Source of the DNA: Candidatus Thorarchaeota archaeon
Lineage (GTDB): Archaea; Asgardarchaeota; Thorarchaeia; Thorarchaeales; Thorarchaeaceae
Assembly (NCBI GenBank): GCA_013388835.1
Contig: JACAEL010000055.1
Span: forward strand, 21,979-85,978
DNA: 64,000 bases
Direction of reading: 5' to 3'
Both the position numbers and the translations under genes were made by a program. The notes beneath the pieces were generated by a model, which was given only the letters and a program-made list of their open reading frames with translations, had not been told where the DNA came from and did not search any database. Position 1 is the first letter of the stretch. Each line of letters starts with the position of its first letter. Positions 33,742 through 43,914 of this stretch are shown one piece after another.

Positions 33742-33753
33742 GTTTATAAAAAC
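33742..33753. promoter_or_regulatory. TATA box in the FEN1 / zinc-ribbon divergent region
   Basis: GTTTATAAAAAC reads as a TATA element on either strand: about 70 bases before the zinc-ribbon ATG (plus) and about 100 bases before the FEN1 GTG (minus). Confidence 0.5.
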
Positions 33754-33818
33754 CCCAATGATGGGGGCCAAGAGTCAGGACCGAGAGAACAGTTCCTTCG
33801 GGTGATATATTGGCATCC

Positions 33819-33986
33819 ATGAAAGCAATCAGGTGTACCTCCTGCCACAGGTCTGTTTCCCCACAAGGGAGAAATGTGAAGTTCAGTTGCCCACAATGCG
33901 GTGGCTTCACCATATGGCGATGCGAAGTGTGTCGGAAGTTCTCCGTGAGGTACAGCTGTCCGAACTGCGGCTTTGAGGGGCCGTAG
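33819..33986 (+). CDS. Small double zinc-ribbon protein (HVO_2753-like)
   Basis: A 55-aa protein with four CxxC knuckles: CTSC (6-9), CPQC (24-27), CEVC (35-38) and CPNC (46-49). The spacing matches the archaeal zinc-ribbon family that includes Haloferax HVO_2753. It ends 19 bases before the EF-1-beta gene, the conserved neighbour of this family, so an RNA- or ribosome-related role is likely. The ATG at 33819 is the only sensible start. Confidence 0.88.
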   Translation: MKAIRCTSCHRSVSPQGRNVKFSCPQCGGFTIWRCEVCRKFSVRYSCPNCGFEGP

Positions 33987-34005
33987 AGAATGGAGTTGAT
34001 TTGAC

Positions 34006-34272
34006 ATGGCGCGAGTAGTTGTCACGCTCCGGATAATGCCTGAAGATGTCGATGTGAATCTCGACCAGCTTCTCAAGAAGATCAAGGCAGCTGTGCCACG
34101 CGGCACTGATGTGCGAGCGCACGAGATAGTGCCAGTTGCGTTCGGTCTCAAGGCAATCCGGCTCAATGTGGCGCGAGAGGAGTCTGCTGGAGGCGTGGAC
34201 GACATCGAAGCTGCCATAACCGCCATTGATGGTGTTGCCCAAGTGGATGTCGAGATGCTCTCACGGGTGTGA
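34006..34272 (+). CDS. Elongation factor 1-beta
   Basis: An 88-aa nucleotide-exchange factor for EF-1-alpha. VVVTLRIMPEDVDVNLDQLLKKI and HEIVPVAFGLKAIRLNVA match the single-domain archaeal aEF-1-beta fold. Length is typical. It follows the zinc-ribbon gene in the usual archaeal pair. Confidence 0.95.
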   Translation: MARVVVTLRIMPEDVDVNLDQLLKKIKAAVPRGTDVRAHEIVPVAFGLKAIRLNVAREESAGGVDDIEAAITAIDGVAQVDVEMLSRV

Positions 34273-34433
34273 CCATTGTCAGCCTGCTATGCAGAGCGCT
34301 CACATGTGCAGGTTAATAACTTCAAGAAAAACTCATTTGCAAGTCGGCAGCCCGAGAAGATAAAGGGCGGTCGTGGAAGCCGTCCATTCCGACACTGCAC
34401 CGCTTCCGATGTCATGGAGGTTGAGTTCGCGCA

Positions 34434-36644
34434 TTGAATGAGATCGTTCTAAAGGTGGCCGAAGCAGAGCACCGCGACATAGGCCGATTCATCGTACGTA
34501 TTGATGCCATATCGATGGAAGCTCTCGGAGTGAGAACCGGTGACATCATCCAAATCAAAGGAAAACGGACTACGGCAGCGATAGCCTGGCCAGCCTATCA
34601 AGGGGACAAGGGAAGAGAAATCATACGAATGGATGGGCGCATCAGAAGGAATGCGGGTGTGAGCCTCAGCGAGAAAGTGACCGTCATGCGCGCAGAAGAA
34701 CAACCTGCAAGAAACGTCACACTTGCGCCCACCTCTGTGCCAATCCGACCTGAACCCAGGTTTGAGGAATTCGTCAAGAGAAAGCTGCTGAATTGCCCTG
34801 TGACACTGCAAGACACTGTATACATCCCGATTCTGGGACGCGCTATACCCTTTAAGGTCACAGACGTGAAACCTGGCGGAACAGTGGTCATTCAACACTC
34901 CACGATACTGACCATCACTGAGAAACCCACTGGAGAGACCACTGCAACATCGGAGGTCACATACGAGGACATTGGTGGACTCGGACCCGAGATACAGAAA
35001 ATCCGAGAGATGGTGGAGCTTCCCATGCGACATCCGGAACTCTTCAAGCGACTGGGAATCGACCCACCGAGGGGACTGATACTCCATGGACCACCAGGCA
35101 CAGGAAAGACACTCATGGCCAAGGCTGTGGCCAACGAGTCAGACGCGAACTTTGTGCACATAAACGGCCCGGAAATCATGTCAAAGTTCTATGGCGAGTC
35201 AGAACAGAAGCTGAGAAAGATCTTCGAAGATGCGGAGGAGAACGCCCCGAGCATCATTTTCATCGATGAGCTGGACGCGATAGCCCCCAAGCGTGAAGAA
35301 GTCCAGGGGGAGGTTGAGCGAAGGGTTGTCGCTCAGCTCTTGGCAACAATGGATGGTCTGAAGTCCAGAGGACAGGTCATAGTGATTGGAGCCACCAACA
35401 GGGTCAACTCACTAGACCCCGCATTGCGAAGGCCCGGCAGATTCGACCGTGAGATAGAGATAGGTGTTCCTGATGAGGCTGGGAGGATGGAAGTCCTCCA
35501 CATACACACAAGGGAGATGCCTCTTACCAGTGAGGGGGAGGGAAAAGTACAGCTTGAAGCATTGGCCAAGGACACGCACGGCTTTGTGGGCGCAGATCTG
35601 CACGCACTGTGTCGTGAGGCTGCAATGAAGGCACTCAGGAGGTATCTGCCAGACATCCTGTCGAACATGGTAGAGAGTAGCGAGGAGATTCCTGAAGAGG
35701 TCCTCATGAAACTTGAAGTCAACAACAATGACTTCAAGGAGGCACTGAAAGAAGTAATGCCCTCTGCGATAAGAGAGGTCTTTGTGGAGATACCCAACGT
35801 TCACTGGGACCAGATTGGAGGACTGGAAAGCGTCAAGCGTGAACTTCGTGAAGTTGTAGAGTGGCCCCTGAACCGTCCAGAGGTATTCAAACGAATGGGA
35901 ATATCCCCTCCAAAGGGAGTACTCATATACGGTCCTCCAGGATGCGGAAAGACGCTCCTAGCAAGGGCCGTGGCAACCGAGAGCAAGGCGAACTTCATCA
36001 GCGTCAAGGGTCCCGAACTCATCTCAAAGTGGGTGGGCGAGAGCGAAAAGGCAATCCGTGAGGTCTTCAGAAAGGCAAGGACCGCAGCTCCCTCACTGAT
36101 ATTCTTTGACGAGATAGATGCGATAGCTCCGTCCAGAGGACGGGTTTCTGACGGCAGTCTGGTCACAGAGCGTGTCATAAGCCAGCTCCTGACCGAGATG
36201 GACGGCTTGGAGTCCATGAAAGATGTCGTCGTCCTCGCTGCGACGAATCGGCCAGACCTCATAGACAGGGCGCTGCTCAGGACAGGTCGGTTTGACAGAT
36301 GGGTCTTTGTTGATGCACCAGATGAACTCAGCAGACGGGAGATATTCAAGCTCTACACAGTAGATGCAGGAATGCCGCTGAACAAGGATGTGGACCTTGA
36401 CGAACTTGCGCGCCTGACATCCAACTATGTGGGAGGCGACATTGAAGCACTGTGCAGAGAAGCGGCCATCCGCGCCCTCAGGGAGGACATGGAAACGAAG
36501 GAGGTGTCAATGAGGCACTTCAAGGAGGCCATGACAAGCATGCAAGCATCTGTTTCAAAGGAGGACATCGAACGTTATAAGAACCTAGACAAAGAACTTA
36601 GGAGAGTTCGGGAGTCCTCCGGTACTGGAGGAGCATATGTCTAG
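34434..36644 (+). CDS. CDC48/VAT-type AAA+ ATPase
   Basis: A 736-aa protein unfoldase with an N-terminal double-psi barrel/N domain (1-180) and two AAA modules. Walker A: GPPGTGKT (D1) and GPPGCGKT (D2); Walker [13 protein letters not shown] and [12 protein letters not shown]. Second-region-of-homology arginines follow. It probably feeds unfolded proteins to the proteasome. The start is TTG at 34434, preceded by GGAGGTTGAG; a short ATG frame of seven codons ends at the same place. The next two genes follow on the same strand. Confidence 0.97.
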   Translation: MNEIVLKVAEAEHRDIGRFIVRIDAISMEALGVRTGDIIQIKGKRTTAAIAWPAYQGDKGREIIRMDGRIRRNAGVSLSEKVTVMRAEEQPARNVTLAPTSVPIRPEPRFEEFVKRKLLNCPVTLQDTVYIPILGRAIPFKVTDVKPGGTVVIQHSTILTITEKPTGETTATSEVTYEDIGGLGPEIQKIREMVELPMRHPELFKRLGIDPPRGLILHGPPGTGKTLMAKAVANESDANFVHINGPEIMSKFYGESEQKLRKIFEDAEENAPSIIFIDELDAIAPKREEVQGEVERRVVAQLLATMDGLKSRGQVIVIGATNRVNSLDPALRRPGRFDREIEIGVPDEAGRMEVLHIHTREMPLTSEGEGKVQLEALAKDTHGFVGADLHALCREAAMKALRRYLPDILSNMVESSEEIPEEVLMKLEVNNNDFKEALKEVMPSAIREVFVEIPNVHWDQIGGLESVKRELREVVEWPLNRPEVFKRMGISPPKGVLIYGPPGCGKTLLARAVATESKANFISVKGPELISKWVGESEKAIREVFRKARTAAPSLIFFDEIDAIAPSRGRVSDGSLVTERVISQLLTEMDGLESMKDVVVLAATNRPDLIDRALLRTGRFDRWVFVDAPDELSRREIFKLYTVDAGMPLNKDVDLDELARLTSNYVGGDIEALCREAAIRALREDMETKEVSMRHFKEAMTSMQASVSKEDIERYKNLDKELRRVRESSGTGGAYV

Positions 36645-36668
36645 TGAATCCAAAAGGAGTCTAGAGAG

Positions 36669-36929
36669 ATGTCAACATGGACTGCAATCCCGCTTCGAAC
36701 GCTCATAATGAACATCCTCAGTGGACGTCATGGTGTGATACTGGATGACGAACTTGAGCGAGCACTCCAAGCGGAACTTGGCAAGCAACCAAGCGAGGCA
36801 GAACTCAACTCTGCCCTGATGCAGCTTGAGATTAATGGGCTGGTCCACGTGAGCCAGATAATGAAGACAAGACGCAGGATTGAGGTCATCAGAGAGGACC
36901 ACGAGTTCCTTGCAGTCGATGAGGACTAG
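36669..36929 (+). CDS. Small conserved-looking protein, winged-helix-like
   Basis: An 86-aa acidic protein: PLRTLIMNILSGRHGVILDDEL, EAELNSALMQLEINGLVHVSQI, then a basic beta-strand pair (TRRRIEVI) and an acidic tail. The pattern of three helices and a hairpin resembles a winged helix. It lies 24 bases after CDC48 and 24 bases before the RibL-type gene, so it is probably in their transcript. No specific role can be assigned. Confidence 0.75.
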   Translation: MSTWTAIPLRTLIMNILSGRHGVILDDELERALQAELGKQPSEAELNSALMQLEINGLVHVSQIMKTRRRIEVIREDHEFLAVDED

Positions 36930-36953
36930 CTGGAGAGTGGAGGCCTGGATTTC

Positions 36954-37406
36954 GTGTCAGGCAAGAGAGTCCTCGCAGCGGGCAAGTTCGATTTGCTTCA
37001 CTTGGGTCATCTCGCCTACTTGGAGCAAGCAAGGGAACTAGCCGGAGAGGACGGTGAGCTAGTAGTCGTCGTGGCGCGGGACAAGACTGTGCTCAGAGAG
37101 AGGAACAGAGCACCCATATTCCCGGAGGAGCACAGGAGACGGATTGTCGCCGCACTACGAGTGGTTGACAGAGCGATTCTTGGTTACGATACTTATGATC
37201 ACACAAAGATAGTGGTAGATATCAAACCAGACATCGTCGCTCTTGGATATGACCAGTATGCAGACATTGAGGCACTTGAGGCAAGGTTTCAAAGCCTAGG
37301 AATGAAGACCAAGATTGTTCGACTGGAGAAGAGAGAGGCGGATAGCCTGAGCTCTTCAACACAGATAAGACACCGCATAATCGAGCACTACTCGGACACC
37401 ATATGA
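36954..37406 (+). CDS. ribL: FAD synthase RibL-type nucleotidyltransferase
   Basis: A 150-aa cytidylyltransferase-like enzyme. GKFDLLHLGHLAYLEQAREL carries the HxGH nucleotide site, and SLSSSTQIRHRI the ISSSxIR-type motif. Family members in archaea transfer AMP to FMN to give FAD; related enzymes use glycerol-3-phosphate or pantetheine phosphate, so the substrate is an inference. The start is GTG. It ends 7 bases before a convergent gene. Confidence 0.82.
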   Translation: MSGKRVLAAGKFDLLHLGHLAYLEQARELAGEDGELVVVVARDKTVLRERNRAPIFPEEHRRRIVAALRVVDRAILGYDTYDHTKIVVDIKPDIVALGYDQYADIEALEARFQSLGMKTKIVRLEKREADSLSSSTQIRHRIIEHYSDTI

Positions 37407-37413
37407 GAGAGGA

Positions 37414-38769
37414 CTAGATGATCAGCTCCCCTCGTGCCTCCGCCTCTCTAATCATATCAGCCATGCGTTCACGCCTCTCAATCTCGAACTTCCATACAAC
37501 AAAGAGGACAGAGGCAATAGCCACCATCACACCTACACCCACGAGCGTGTACCAGCCGAGGATGAAGTGACGATAGAAGTCTTGTGCAGGCCCTGTAATG
37601 AAGTACGGCCAGTTGCAGATAAGCCCGAACGCATACAGAAAGCCCACGACGGTGATGAGCTTCAAGTAGGCTATACAGTCCTCGTCTCGATCAAGAACCA
37701 GTATCATCAGACCCAGCCAGAATAGATACCAAGGCATAACCCAACGGTATACAATCAGTATTGCCGGAAGCATATAGACATACAGGGGCTTCATTACCAG
37801 TAGACGCTTGAACAGCAGGCGGAAAGGCCTCAGAATCGAACTGCCTGTATAAGGCTCCGCAAGAGAGACCTGACTGAGGTCGTGAAGACTAGGGATGAAT
37901 GGGCGGAGCGTATAGACCATGAAGGCAATGTAGACTGTAAGTGGAATCAGTCCCGCGGGCCAGAAATAGGTCTCGGTTGTACCAAGTACTGGTGTTGCCC
38001 AACCGAAGCCCGGATACAGTGGGTTGACTATCTGCTCGCTGTAGGATGGGGTGTTCAGGAAGTGGTTTAGCAGAGAGTCGTAGCTTAGTCCTTGTGAGAG
38101 GAATGGAATCACAGTAAGGAGCATCGAGGCTCCGAACCACAGAACCGAAGAAGGAGCCTCTAAGAACATGAGTGGGAGTAGTACTCCGGGGTATATCTTC
38201 GTCTGGACAGCAAGACCCAGCGTGAACATCGCCTTGCCTCGCTGGCCCTCGCTTCGAAGTATCATCGCCATGAGCATCAGACAGTCCGCAAGTGGCTCAA
38301 GCTTTCCACCACCGGCCGACAGTATCAGACCGTAGACGAAATAGCCTCCAAAGAAGAGCCGGGCCCACCTGGCAGTGTATAGCCTGTTACCCAGAAGGAC
38401 TGCAATCATGACCAAGTTCAGATTGAACACTAGGACGAGAAGGAAGTTCAACCACAAGGGCTGTAGGTCGTTCACACCTGGAAACAGCCAAGTCGCTATA
38501 GAGAAGAAAATCAAGGCAAAGACGGGATACTCATATGTTATGTTTCCCAGGTAGCTGGGTAAGGTGTGTTCCCCGTCGTTGTAGCCCCATTCAGGAGGCA
38601 GTGCGGCCGCGAGTTCCTCGTCAGTCATATTGTAGACTTCGAAGTGGTATATCCAGAAGGCCTCACCGTACATCTCATCCCGGTTTCGATCACGCTGAAT
38701 GACCAGTGAATTACCGATAGGTATGGCGACTATAGAAATGACAAGACTGAGTACCAGGTATCGCCGCAT
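37414..38769 (-). CDS. Polytopic membrane glycosyltransferase (GT-C fold, mannosyltransferase-like)
   Basis: A 451-aa protein with about ten transmembrane segments. The first large external loop has YGEAFWIYHFEVY and TYEYPVFALIFFS, as in GT-C enzymes that use polyprenyl-phosphate sugars (DUF2029/GT87-like). LAVQTKIYPGVLLPLMFLEA is another typical membrane loop. I chose the ATG at 38769 (MRRYLVLS) because the 61 residues before it are not family-like. It might add a sugar to lipid- or protein-linked glycans; the specific reaction is unknown. Confidence 0.75.
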   Translation of the reverse strand: MRRYLVLSLVISIVAIPIGNSLVIQRDRNRDEMYGEAFWIYHFEVYNMTDEELAAALPPEWGYNDGEHTLPSYLGNITYEYPVFALIFFSIATWLFPGVNDLQPLWLNFLLVLVFNLNLVMIAVLLGNRLYTARWARLFFGGYFVYGLILSAGGGKLEPLADCLMLMAMILRSEGQRGKAMFTLGLAVQTKIYPGVLLPLMFLEAPSSVLWFGASMLLTVIPFLSQGLSYDSLLNHFLNTPSYSEQIVNPLYPGFGWATPVLGTTETYFWPAGLIPLTVYIAFMVYTLRPFIPSLHDLSQVSLAEPYTGSSILRPFRLLFKRLLVMKPLYVYMLPAILIVYRWVMPWYLFWLGLMILVLDRDEDCIAYLKLITVVGFLYAFGLICNWPYFITGPAQDFYRHFILGWYTLVGVGVMVAIASVLFVVWKFEIERRERMADMIREAEARGELII

Positions 38770-39073
38770 CTCATAAATCTTGTAGGAGATGGTCCGGAGC
38801 AATACGAGAGACCTCCATTCTCGTGACTGATGTGTGGCTCTAAGGGAGCGCTTGGACAGCGTAATTAACCTTTTGTCAAAGTCCTGTGTAGATGTCGGGC
38901 AGATGGACGGAATCGAACAGCGTACATCAATGCTCTGGTCAGCTCCAGTCAATCGGACATATGCTCAGGCACAACATTGTCTGTCTGCACAAGTCCATCG
39001 AGTCGTCAAAGTGCCACGACGACGGAGAGGCCTCGCTTCGATGCGACCTCGCTCCAAGCTGCCTGCACCTCTG
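38770..39073. other. Intergenic, no gene seen
   Basis: About 300 bases between the membrane glycosyltransferase start and the end of the PAPS-reductase-family gene. It must hold the glycosyltransferase promoter (GTAATTAACC near 38860 is a candidate). Open frames in it are short or antisense extensions. A GGAATCGAAC sequence near 38916 looks like a T-loop but no tRNA can be built around it. Confidence 0.45.
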
Positions 39074-40933
39074 TCAGGACAGATACGTTGGACAGGGCCA
39101 ACTATCGCACTCCAGACAATTCGTGCACCGGTCGGGATCCACTGATATTCTTCCTTCATCAATTGAGAGAGCCTCGTTCTTACACTTGGGCACACACGAG
39201 CCACACGCTTGGCAGAAGACAGCACGCCGCACTGCCCGCTCTAGCTGCGGAGTGATACGCTCGACCGACTCCGCGTCAGGTCCGCGTACAACAAGCGATC
39301 CAGAACTGAAGAGCAGTACGCTGTTCATTCCGGCCTTCACTCTTATGGCCCCCAGCTCCTCGGATTCTCTCACAGGCCCGAATATCGGCAACAGCCTGCC
39401 CACACGACTCAGATCGATGCCTGAAGAGAACTGGCCCTCGATGCTGAATCCTGATGCCTTGCAGGGCGACACTCCCTTTGCTATATTGAGTTCAAGTGCT
39501 TGCGCTGGAGAGACCCTTGTGACAGCCATCTCAAGTCCCAAGTCCGTCATGAGTTCAATCTGTCCTTTCGGGAGAGTCTTCCAACGCCAGAAACCAAACT
39601 CGGCCCACTCTTTCGGTAGACCGTGGTCTCTTGCCCATTGCTCAAGAAGGCTCATCCATCGGGTGTACAACTGGGGATGGGACTTCTCAATGCTACGCAA
39701 CTCCGATATCGGAGAGGCGGGACACAGATAACAGCCCATTCTATGGTATCCTTTACTGTAAAGTGGGTTGAACGGCTCCCCACTCTGAAAGATGAAGAGC
39801 CAGACCTCGAGAGCATTCCAGTCCTGTATAGCATTCGCAGATATCTGCCCTGGAACCCATGTGTTCATGGAGACCTTCGGCTCAATCGACCTCTGGAAGG
39901 ACTCCAGCTTGCGCTGGCCCATGAATGCGAGAGTCTCGCCGCCTAGAGTCTCAACAATTGATGTGGCAGCCGGTCCGAGTTTGAGCACTTTGCAGCACCA
40001 CCGAAAGTCACGAGCTGGAGGACCGAAGCTCGAAACCGCCGCCCAGAAGTGATCGCCCATGTTGCGTGTTATGAGGTCTGCACCATGTCTTGCCGCGAAT
40101 GCCTCAACATACTCGACGGTCTCCGGGAGCTCTAGACCCGTGTTCATGAAGAACATGGGAGGGCTTCTCCCAATGGCCTTCTCAACGAGGAGGTAGGTAA
40201 CAAGAGAGTCTTTACCCCCGCTGAAACCGACAACGACTGGTAACGCTCTCTGTTGGATTACCGACCTGATGAAACCTAGAGCACGAGTTTCGATTGAACT
40301 CAAGTCCTTGCCATTTGCCAACACAGCGTCATCCCAAGAGGCGGCCTTCTCGTTTGTGCGTTCGCCTGCTGGCTCGGAGAACTCACGTATCTTGACTGCA
40401 AGCCCTCGTGATGCCTTGGCAATCTCCCTTCCGGTCATTCTGGCAATCCCAACTGCAACGACTTGACCCAGAGAGTTGGTGACCCAGACCTCATCTCCCA
40501 GCTCTATGTCCATGTCGCACCCCGCTATCCCCGGTACAAGAAGACTCGCACCATCCTTCAGGAATCGGAGGACCTCATCGTGACAAGAAACCCACTTCTG
40601 CTTGCTGACTGTGCCAAGACGACGCGCACCCTCAAGGGAGAGAAGAAACGTGTACTGCATTCTTGGAACGTCAAACCTGAGCCTGCCCACGATATAGCCA
40701 TCTACTACAATCTCGTACATTGCATCAAGTGAGGGTATCTTGTTCATCACAATCGTCTTGTCAGAGGGAAGCAGAGACCTTCCTACTCCTGACCCGAACT
40801 GCTTATCGATGGCTTCTACTGCGGCTTGAATGTGCCCCTCCATGGCAGGAAAGGGGTCGCCAGGGGGAGAGATTGCAACAGACCTTGCAGCCGTGCCGCA
40901 GACCGAGCAGGGTCCGCTTGATATACGTGGCAC
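39074..40933 (-). CDS. PAPS-reductase-family protein with PUA-like and ferredoxin domains
   Basis: A 619-aa archaeal multidomain protein. After an N-terminal zinc-ribbon fragment (CSVCG) comes a PUA-like region (about 125-185), then a PP-loop ATP-binding domain with VVGFSGGKDSLVTYL, RWCCKVLKLGP and GCYLCPAS, and finally a C-terminal 2[4Fe-4S] ferredoxin (CQACGSCVPKC and CTNCLECDSWPC). It may reduce adenylylated sulfate or thiolate RNA; family data do not decide. The GTG at 40933 is the first standard start, but the frame is open for 31 more codons and includes FWCDSC, the missing half of the zinc ribbon, so the true start probably lies upstream at a non-standard codon (see findings). Confidence 0.87.
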   Translation of the reverse strand: MPRISSGPCSVCGTAARSVAISPPGDPFPAMEGHIQAAVEAIDKQFGSGVGRSLLPSDKTIVMNKIPSLDAMYEIVVDGYIVGRLRFDVPRMQYTFLLSLEGARRLGTVSKQKWVSCHDEVLRFLKDGASLLVPGIAGCDMDIELGDEVWVTNSLGQVVAVGIARMTGREIAKASRGLAVKIREFSEPAGERTNEKAASWDDAVLANGKDLSSIETRALGFIRSVIQQRALPVVVGFSGGKDSLVTYLLVEKAIGRSPPMFFMNTGLELPETVEYVEAFAARHGADLITRNMGDHFWAAVSSFGPPARDFRWCCKVLKLGPAATSIVETLGGETLAFMGQRKLESFQRSIEPKVSMNTWVPGQISANAIQDWNALEVWLFIFQSGEPFNPLYSKGYHRMGCYLCPASPISELRSIEKSHPQLYTRWMSLLEQWARDHGLPKEWAEFGFWRWKTLPKGQIELMTDLGLEMAVTRVSPAQALELNIAKGVSPCKASGFSIEGQFSSGIDLSRVGRLLPIFGPVRESEELGAIRVKAGMNSVLLFSSGSLVVRGPDAESVERITPQLERAVRRAVFCQACGSCVPKCKNEALSIDEGRISVDPDRCTNCLECDSWPCPTYLS

Positions 40934-41084
40934 ATTGCACGAGTCGCACCAAAAAAGGCGAATCTTTGCCAGATATGGAGCATGGTCACGTCTGAACTTT
41001 CGCCTGTTACGCTGTGTCTTGGGCAGCTTCTATCAGCCTCGTTTGATGGGAATCTAACAAGGACTTGACTCTTGTCATCTGGTG

Positions 41085-42905
41085 CTATGCAGCAAGACCT
41101 ATCTGACTCAGTTTCTCCGGCGTCGGCACCCCTTGCTCATCCCATCCCCGGAGGGAGTAGTAGTGTGGAAGCATCTCGCTAACTCTAGCGACTCTATTCC
41201 TAGAATTGCCTTGTCTTAGGGCAGTATCAAAACGAAATGGTAGCCGGTCATCCGCCGAACTGAGACCCTCTCGTAGATTGAACAGCCGCTCCAAGTTCCA
41301 GATGCGTTCACCCACTGCGAGCAGTTCGTTTCCGCTCAGGGGTATGCCCAGAGCTGAGGACACAAGTTCAGCATAGTCATCCACTGTCCAAGCGAAGCTG
41401 GAGAATCTGCAGACAATCATAGAGTCCATCGCAGCAGAGAGGTTCTGATATAGAATCACCATCTCGGGCTTGCCTTCAGTCCTGTCTCGGTCCACAAGGA
41501 CCGGAGATCCCAATACCTCGGGACCAATCATGTATGAGCGCAGATGGCAGCCGCCACGGTTCGATGTCGCATACCCTAGCGCATGTCCCTGAACACCGCG
41601 AGGGTCGTAGGCGGGAATCTCCAGTCCCTTGACATGCATCGCAGTCTCAGGTGCGCCCAATCCTGCCGCTAGCAGACGAGACCCCCGTGCAAGCTGAGCA
41701 CCCAGGCCTCGGTTATGAGCCATGTCATCAATCAGTTCAAGCAACCCATCTGTGCTTCCAAATCTGAGAGATGCATTGAGCAGCCCCCTCTCAACCAACT
41801 CCATGGCACAGCCAATCGTGCTTCCTACCGAGATTGTGTCAACCCCCAACAGATTGCAGCGACGGTTGGCAATCGTAATCCACTTCAGGTCGCTTATTCC
41901 ACACTGGGGACCCAGCGACCAGATGGACTCGTACTCAGGTCCAGCCTCCTCGGGGCCGTCCACGCGAATGATACGGCCGCACCCGATGGGGCAACCATAG
42001 CAGTGATAGGGCTTGACGAAGAAGCGCTCCAAGAGCTTCTCACCAGAAATCCCCTCGGCATCATTAAAGGTCCCCTCTCGGAAGTTGTGAGTGGGAAGCA
42101 TTCCAAGCTCGTTTATCACATTGACCAGTACACTTGTACCGTAGACCGGAAGAGACTTGTCAGTGATGGGGTTCTTCTTCAGGAGAAGTCTCGCCCGCTT
42201 TACGGCAGAGTCAAATTTCCGGGAGTCAGTGACCTCCGGACGACCCGAACCCCGGACCACCACCGCCTTCAGTTTCTTGGAACCCATGACTGCGCCCACA
42301 CCGCCCCGACCCGCCGCTCTGTGCTTGTCGGTGATTATTGCTGCAAGACTTACAGTGTTCTCGCCGCCCGGTCCAATACATAACACTTGGGCCTGACTGT
42401 CGGTCTGCTGCAGGACACGGTCTGTGGTGAGAGCCGTGTCGAGGCCCCACAGAGGAGTAGCGTCTCTGATCTCGACGTTGTCATTATCAATCCAGAGATA
42501 CACAGGGGTGTCTGCCGCACCTGTGATGACGACTGCGCAATAACCCGCCCGCCTCAGCTGCGCACCGACGTGTCCGCCCACATTTGAGTCGAAGATTGTT
42601 CCCGTCAGAGGAGATTTCGTCACCACAGCAAGTCTGCCCGAGGTGGGTGCTGTTGTTGCTGTCACTGGACCCACAGCAAAGACCAGCATATTCTCCGGAG
42701 ATAGTGAGTGAGTCTTGGGAGGAAGACAGTCGTATAGCAGCTTCACTCCGAGTCCCCGTCCTCCAAGGAATCTCTGAGTCAGAGTGGGGTCAATGACTTC
42801 ACTCTTGGTCCTCTGGTCACTCAGTGACACTCTGAGAAGCCTGGTTTCTGAGTAGTAATGTGAAACAGATTCTGTCAACTGGGCCATCTCCATATCACTA
42901 GTCAT
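41085..42905 (-). CDS. Aldehyde:ferredoxin oxidoreductase family (tungsten) protein
   Basis: A 606-aa AOR-family enzyme that oxidises aldehydes to acids with a tungstopterin and a [4Fe-4S] cluster. RFLGGRGLGVKLLYD, GPVTATTAPTSGR, GRGGVGAVMGSKKLKAVVV, CYGCPIGCGR (cluster cysteines), AGPEYESIW and a later Cys in MIVCRF are in the right order. The N-terminus starts about 30 residues before the first conserved block. It overlaps the deoC stop by eight bases, so the two are translationally coupled; acetaldehyde from DeoC would be a natural substrate. Confidence 0.92.
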   Translation of the reverse strand: MTSDMEMAQLTESVSHYYSETRLLRVSLSDQRTKSEVIDPTLTQRFLGGRGLGVKLLYDCLPPKTHSLSPENMLVFAVGPVTATTAPTSGRLAVVTKSPLTGTIFDSNVGGHVGAQLRRAGYCAVVITGAADTPVYLWIDNDNVEIRDATPLWGLDTALTTDRVLQQTDSQAQVLCIGPGGENTVSLAAIITDKHRAAGRGGVGAVMGSKKLKAVVVRGSGRPEVTDSRKFDSAVKRARLLLKKNPITDKSLPVYGTSVLVNVINELGMLPTHNFREGTFNDAEGISGEKLLERFFVKPYHCYGCPIGCGRIIRVDGPEEAGPEYESIWSLGPQCGISDLKWITIANRRCNLLGVDTISVGSTIGCAMELVERGLLNASLRFGSTDGLLELIDDMAHNRGLGAQLARGSRLLAAGLGAPETAMHVKGLEIPAYDPRGVQGHALGYATSNRGGCHLRSYMIGPEVLGSPVLVDRDRTEGKPEMVILYQNLSAAMDSMIVCRFSSFAWTVDDYAELVSSALGIPLSGNELLAVGERIWNLERLFNLREGLSSADDRLPFRFDTALRQGNSRNRVARVSEMLPHYYSLRGWDEQGVPTPEKLSQIGLAA

Positions 42906-43719
42906 TGAAGACGTTCAAGTCCCTATGGGGACAGGTAAGACACTGCTGTTTGTAGTACAGATAGACCTCTTTCGGCAGGGTGGCGAGATTGGCCTGACGG
43001 GAGGGACAGGTCCAACACGGCTTGTCTGGTAGTGTCCAAGTATCACTGTACTGCGCCCAACGATAGTCTTCTACAATCGCCACCCCCGAGCTTGACCCAA
43101 GGCGGTCTGCGCCAGCCTCAATGAGTCTGAGAGCGTCCTTGAATGTCTTGATGCCTCCAGCAGCCTTGACGCCCATTGAAGAGCCGACCACTTCACGCAT
43201 GAGCTGCACATCATGCGGTGTAGCGCCCATCGGACCGAAGCCCGTCGAGGTCTTGACGAAAGAAGCCCCTGCATCTTTGCAGATTAGACAGGCCTGTCGC
43301 TTCTGGTCGTCGGTGAGGAAGCCTGTCTCAAGAATCACCTTCACATGAGCTCCCTCCGATGCGCTGACGACTCCCTCGATATCACGGCGTACTAGGGCCT
43401 CGTCATTGTCTCTGAGCGCACCAATGTTCATCACCATATCGACCTCTGATGCACCTCTGCGAACGACCTCTCTTGCCTCCAGAGCTTTCACTTCAGGGAG
43501 GGTCGCGCCAAGTGGAAAACCCACAACACAACAGACTTTCACATCGGAGTCCTTGAGCAGTAGCGCAGCCTGTTCGACATGAATCGGGTTGATGCAGACA
43601 GCTGCGAAGTGATACGAGAGTGCTTCTTCACAGAGCTGTTGCACTTTGCTGCGCGTGGTTTCTGGCTTCAGCACAGTATGATCAATCATTGCAGCAAGTT
43701 CTTGCATAGTGATTTTCAA
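42898..43719 (-). CDS. deoC: Deoxyribose-phosphate aldolase with Cys-rich C-terminal extension
   Basis: A class I aldolase splitting deoxyribose-5-phosphate into glyceraldehyde-3-phosphate and acetaldehyde. Schiff-base lysine in FVKTSTGF, proton-relay lysine in VKAAGGIK, and the start MIDHTVLKPETT are all present. At 273 aa it is about 50 residues longer than usual. The extra C-terminal part carries CWTC and CLTC, two CxxC pairs that could bind a metal or Fe-S cluster. The extension lies immediately before the coupled AOR gene. Confidence 0.93.
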   Translation of the reverse strand: MKITMQELAAMIDHTVLKPETTRSKVQQLCEEALSYHFAAVCINPIHVEQAALLLKDSDVKVCCVVGFPLGATLPEVKALEAREVVRRGASEVDMVMNIGALRDNDEALVRRDIEGVVSASEGAHVKVILETGFLTDDQKRQACLICKDAGASFVKTSTGFGPMGATPHDVQLMREVVGSSMGVKAAGGIKTFKDALRLIEAGADRLGSSSGVAIVEDYRWAQYSDTWTLPDKPCWTCPSRQANLATLPKEVYLYYKQQCLTCPHRDLNVFND

Positions 43720-43914
43720 TCAGGAACAGCCCCGCAGGAGGTGCGTTGTTGAATCTATTAACCACTTCGTTAGCGGGCACTCTGCTACAACAGTCATGTC
43801 CAGAGTGTACAGCGGGAGCGCTGTGTCACCTCACGTCTGTGAATATGGACACGGGGCCTAGTGGGAATCGGTATCAGGAATACTGCGCGTTGGGACCAAT
43901 ATGCAAGAGAGCAG

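Noticed and set aside
38900..39000. A T-loop-like GGAATCGAAC that might belong to another intron-bearing tRNA
   Set aside because: No complementary acceptor, T-stem or CCA could be found on either strand.
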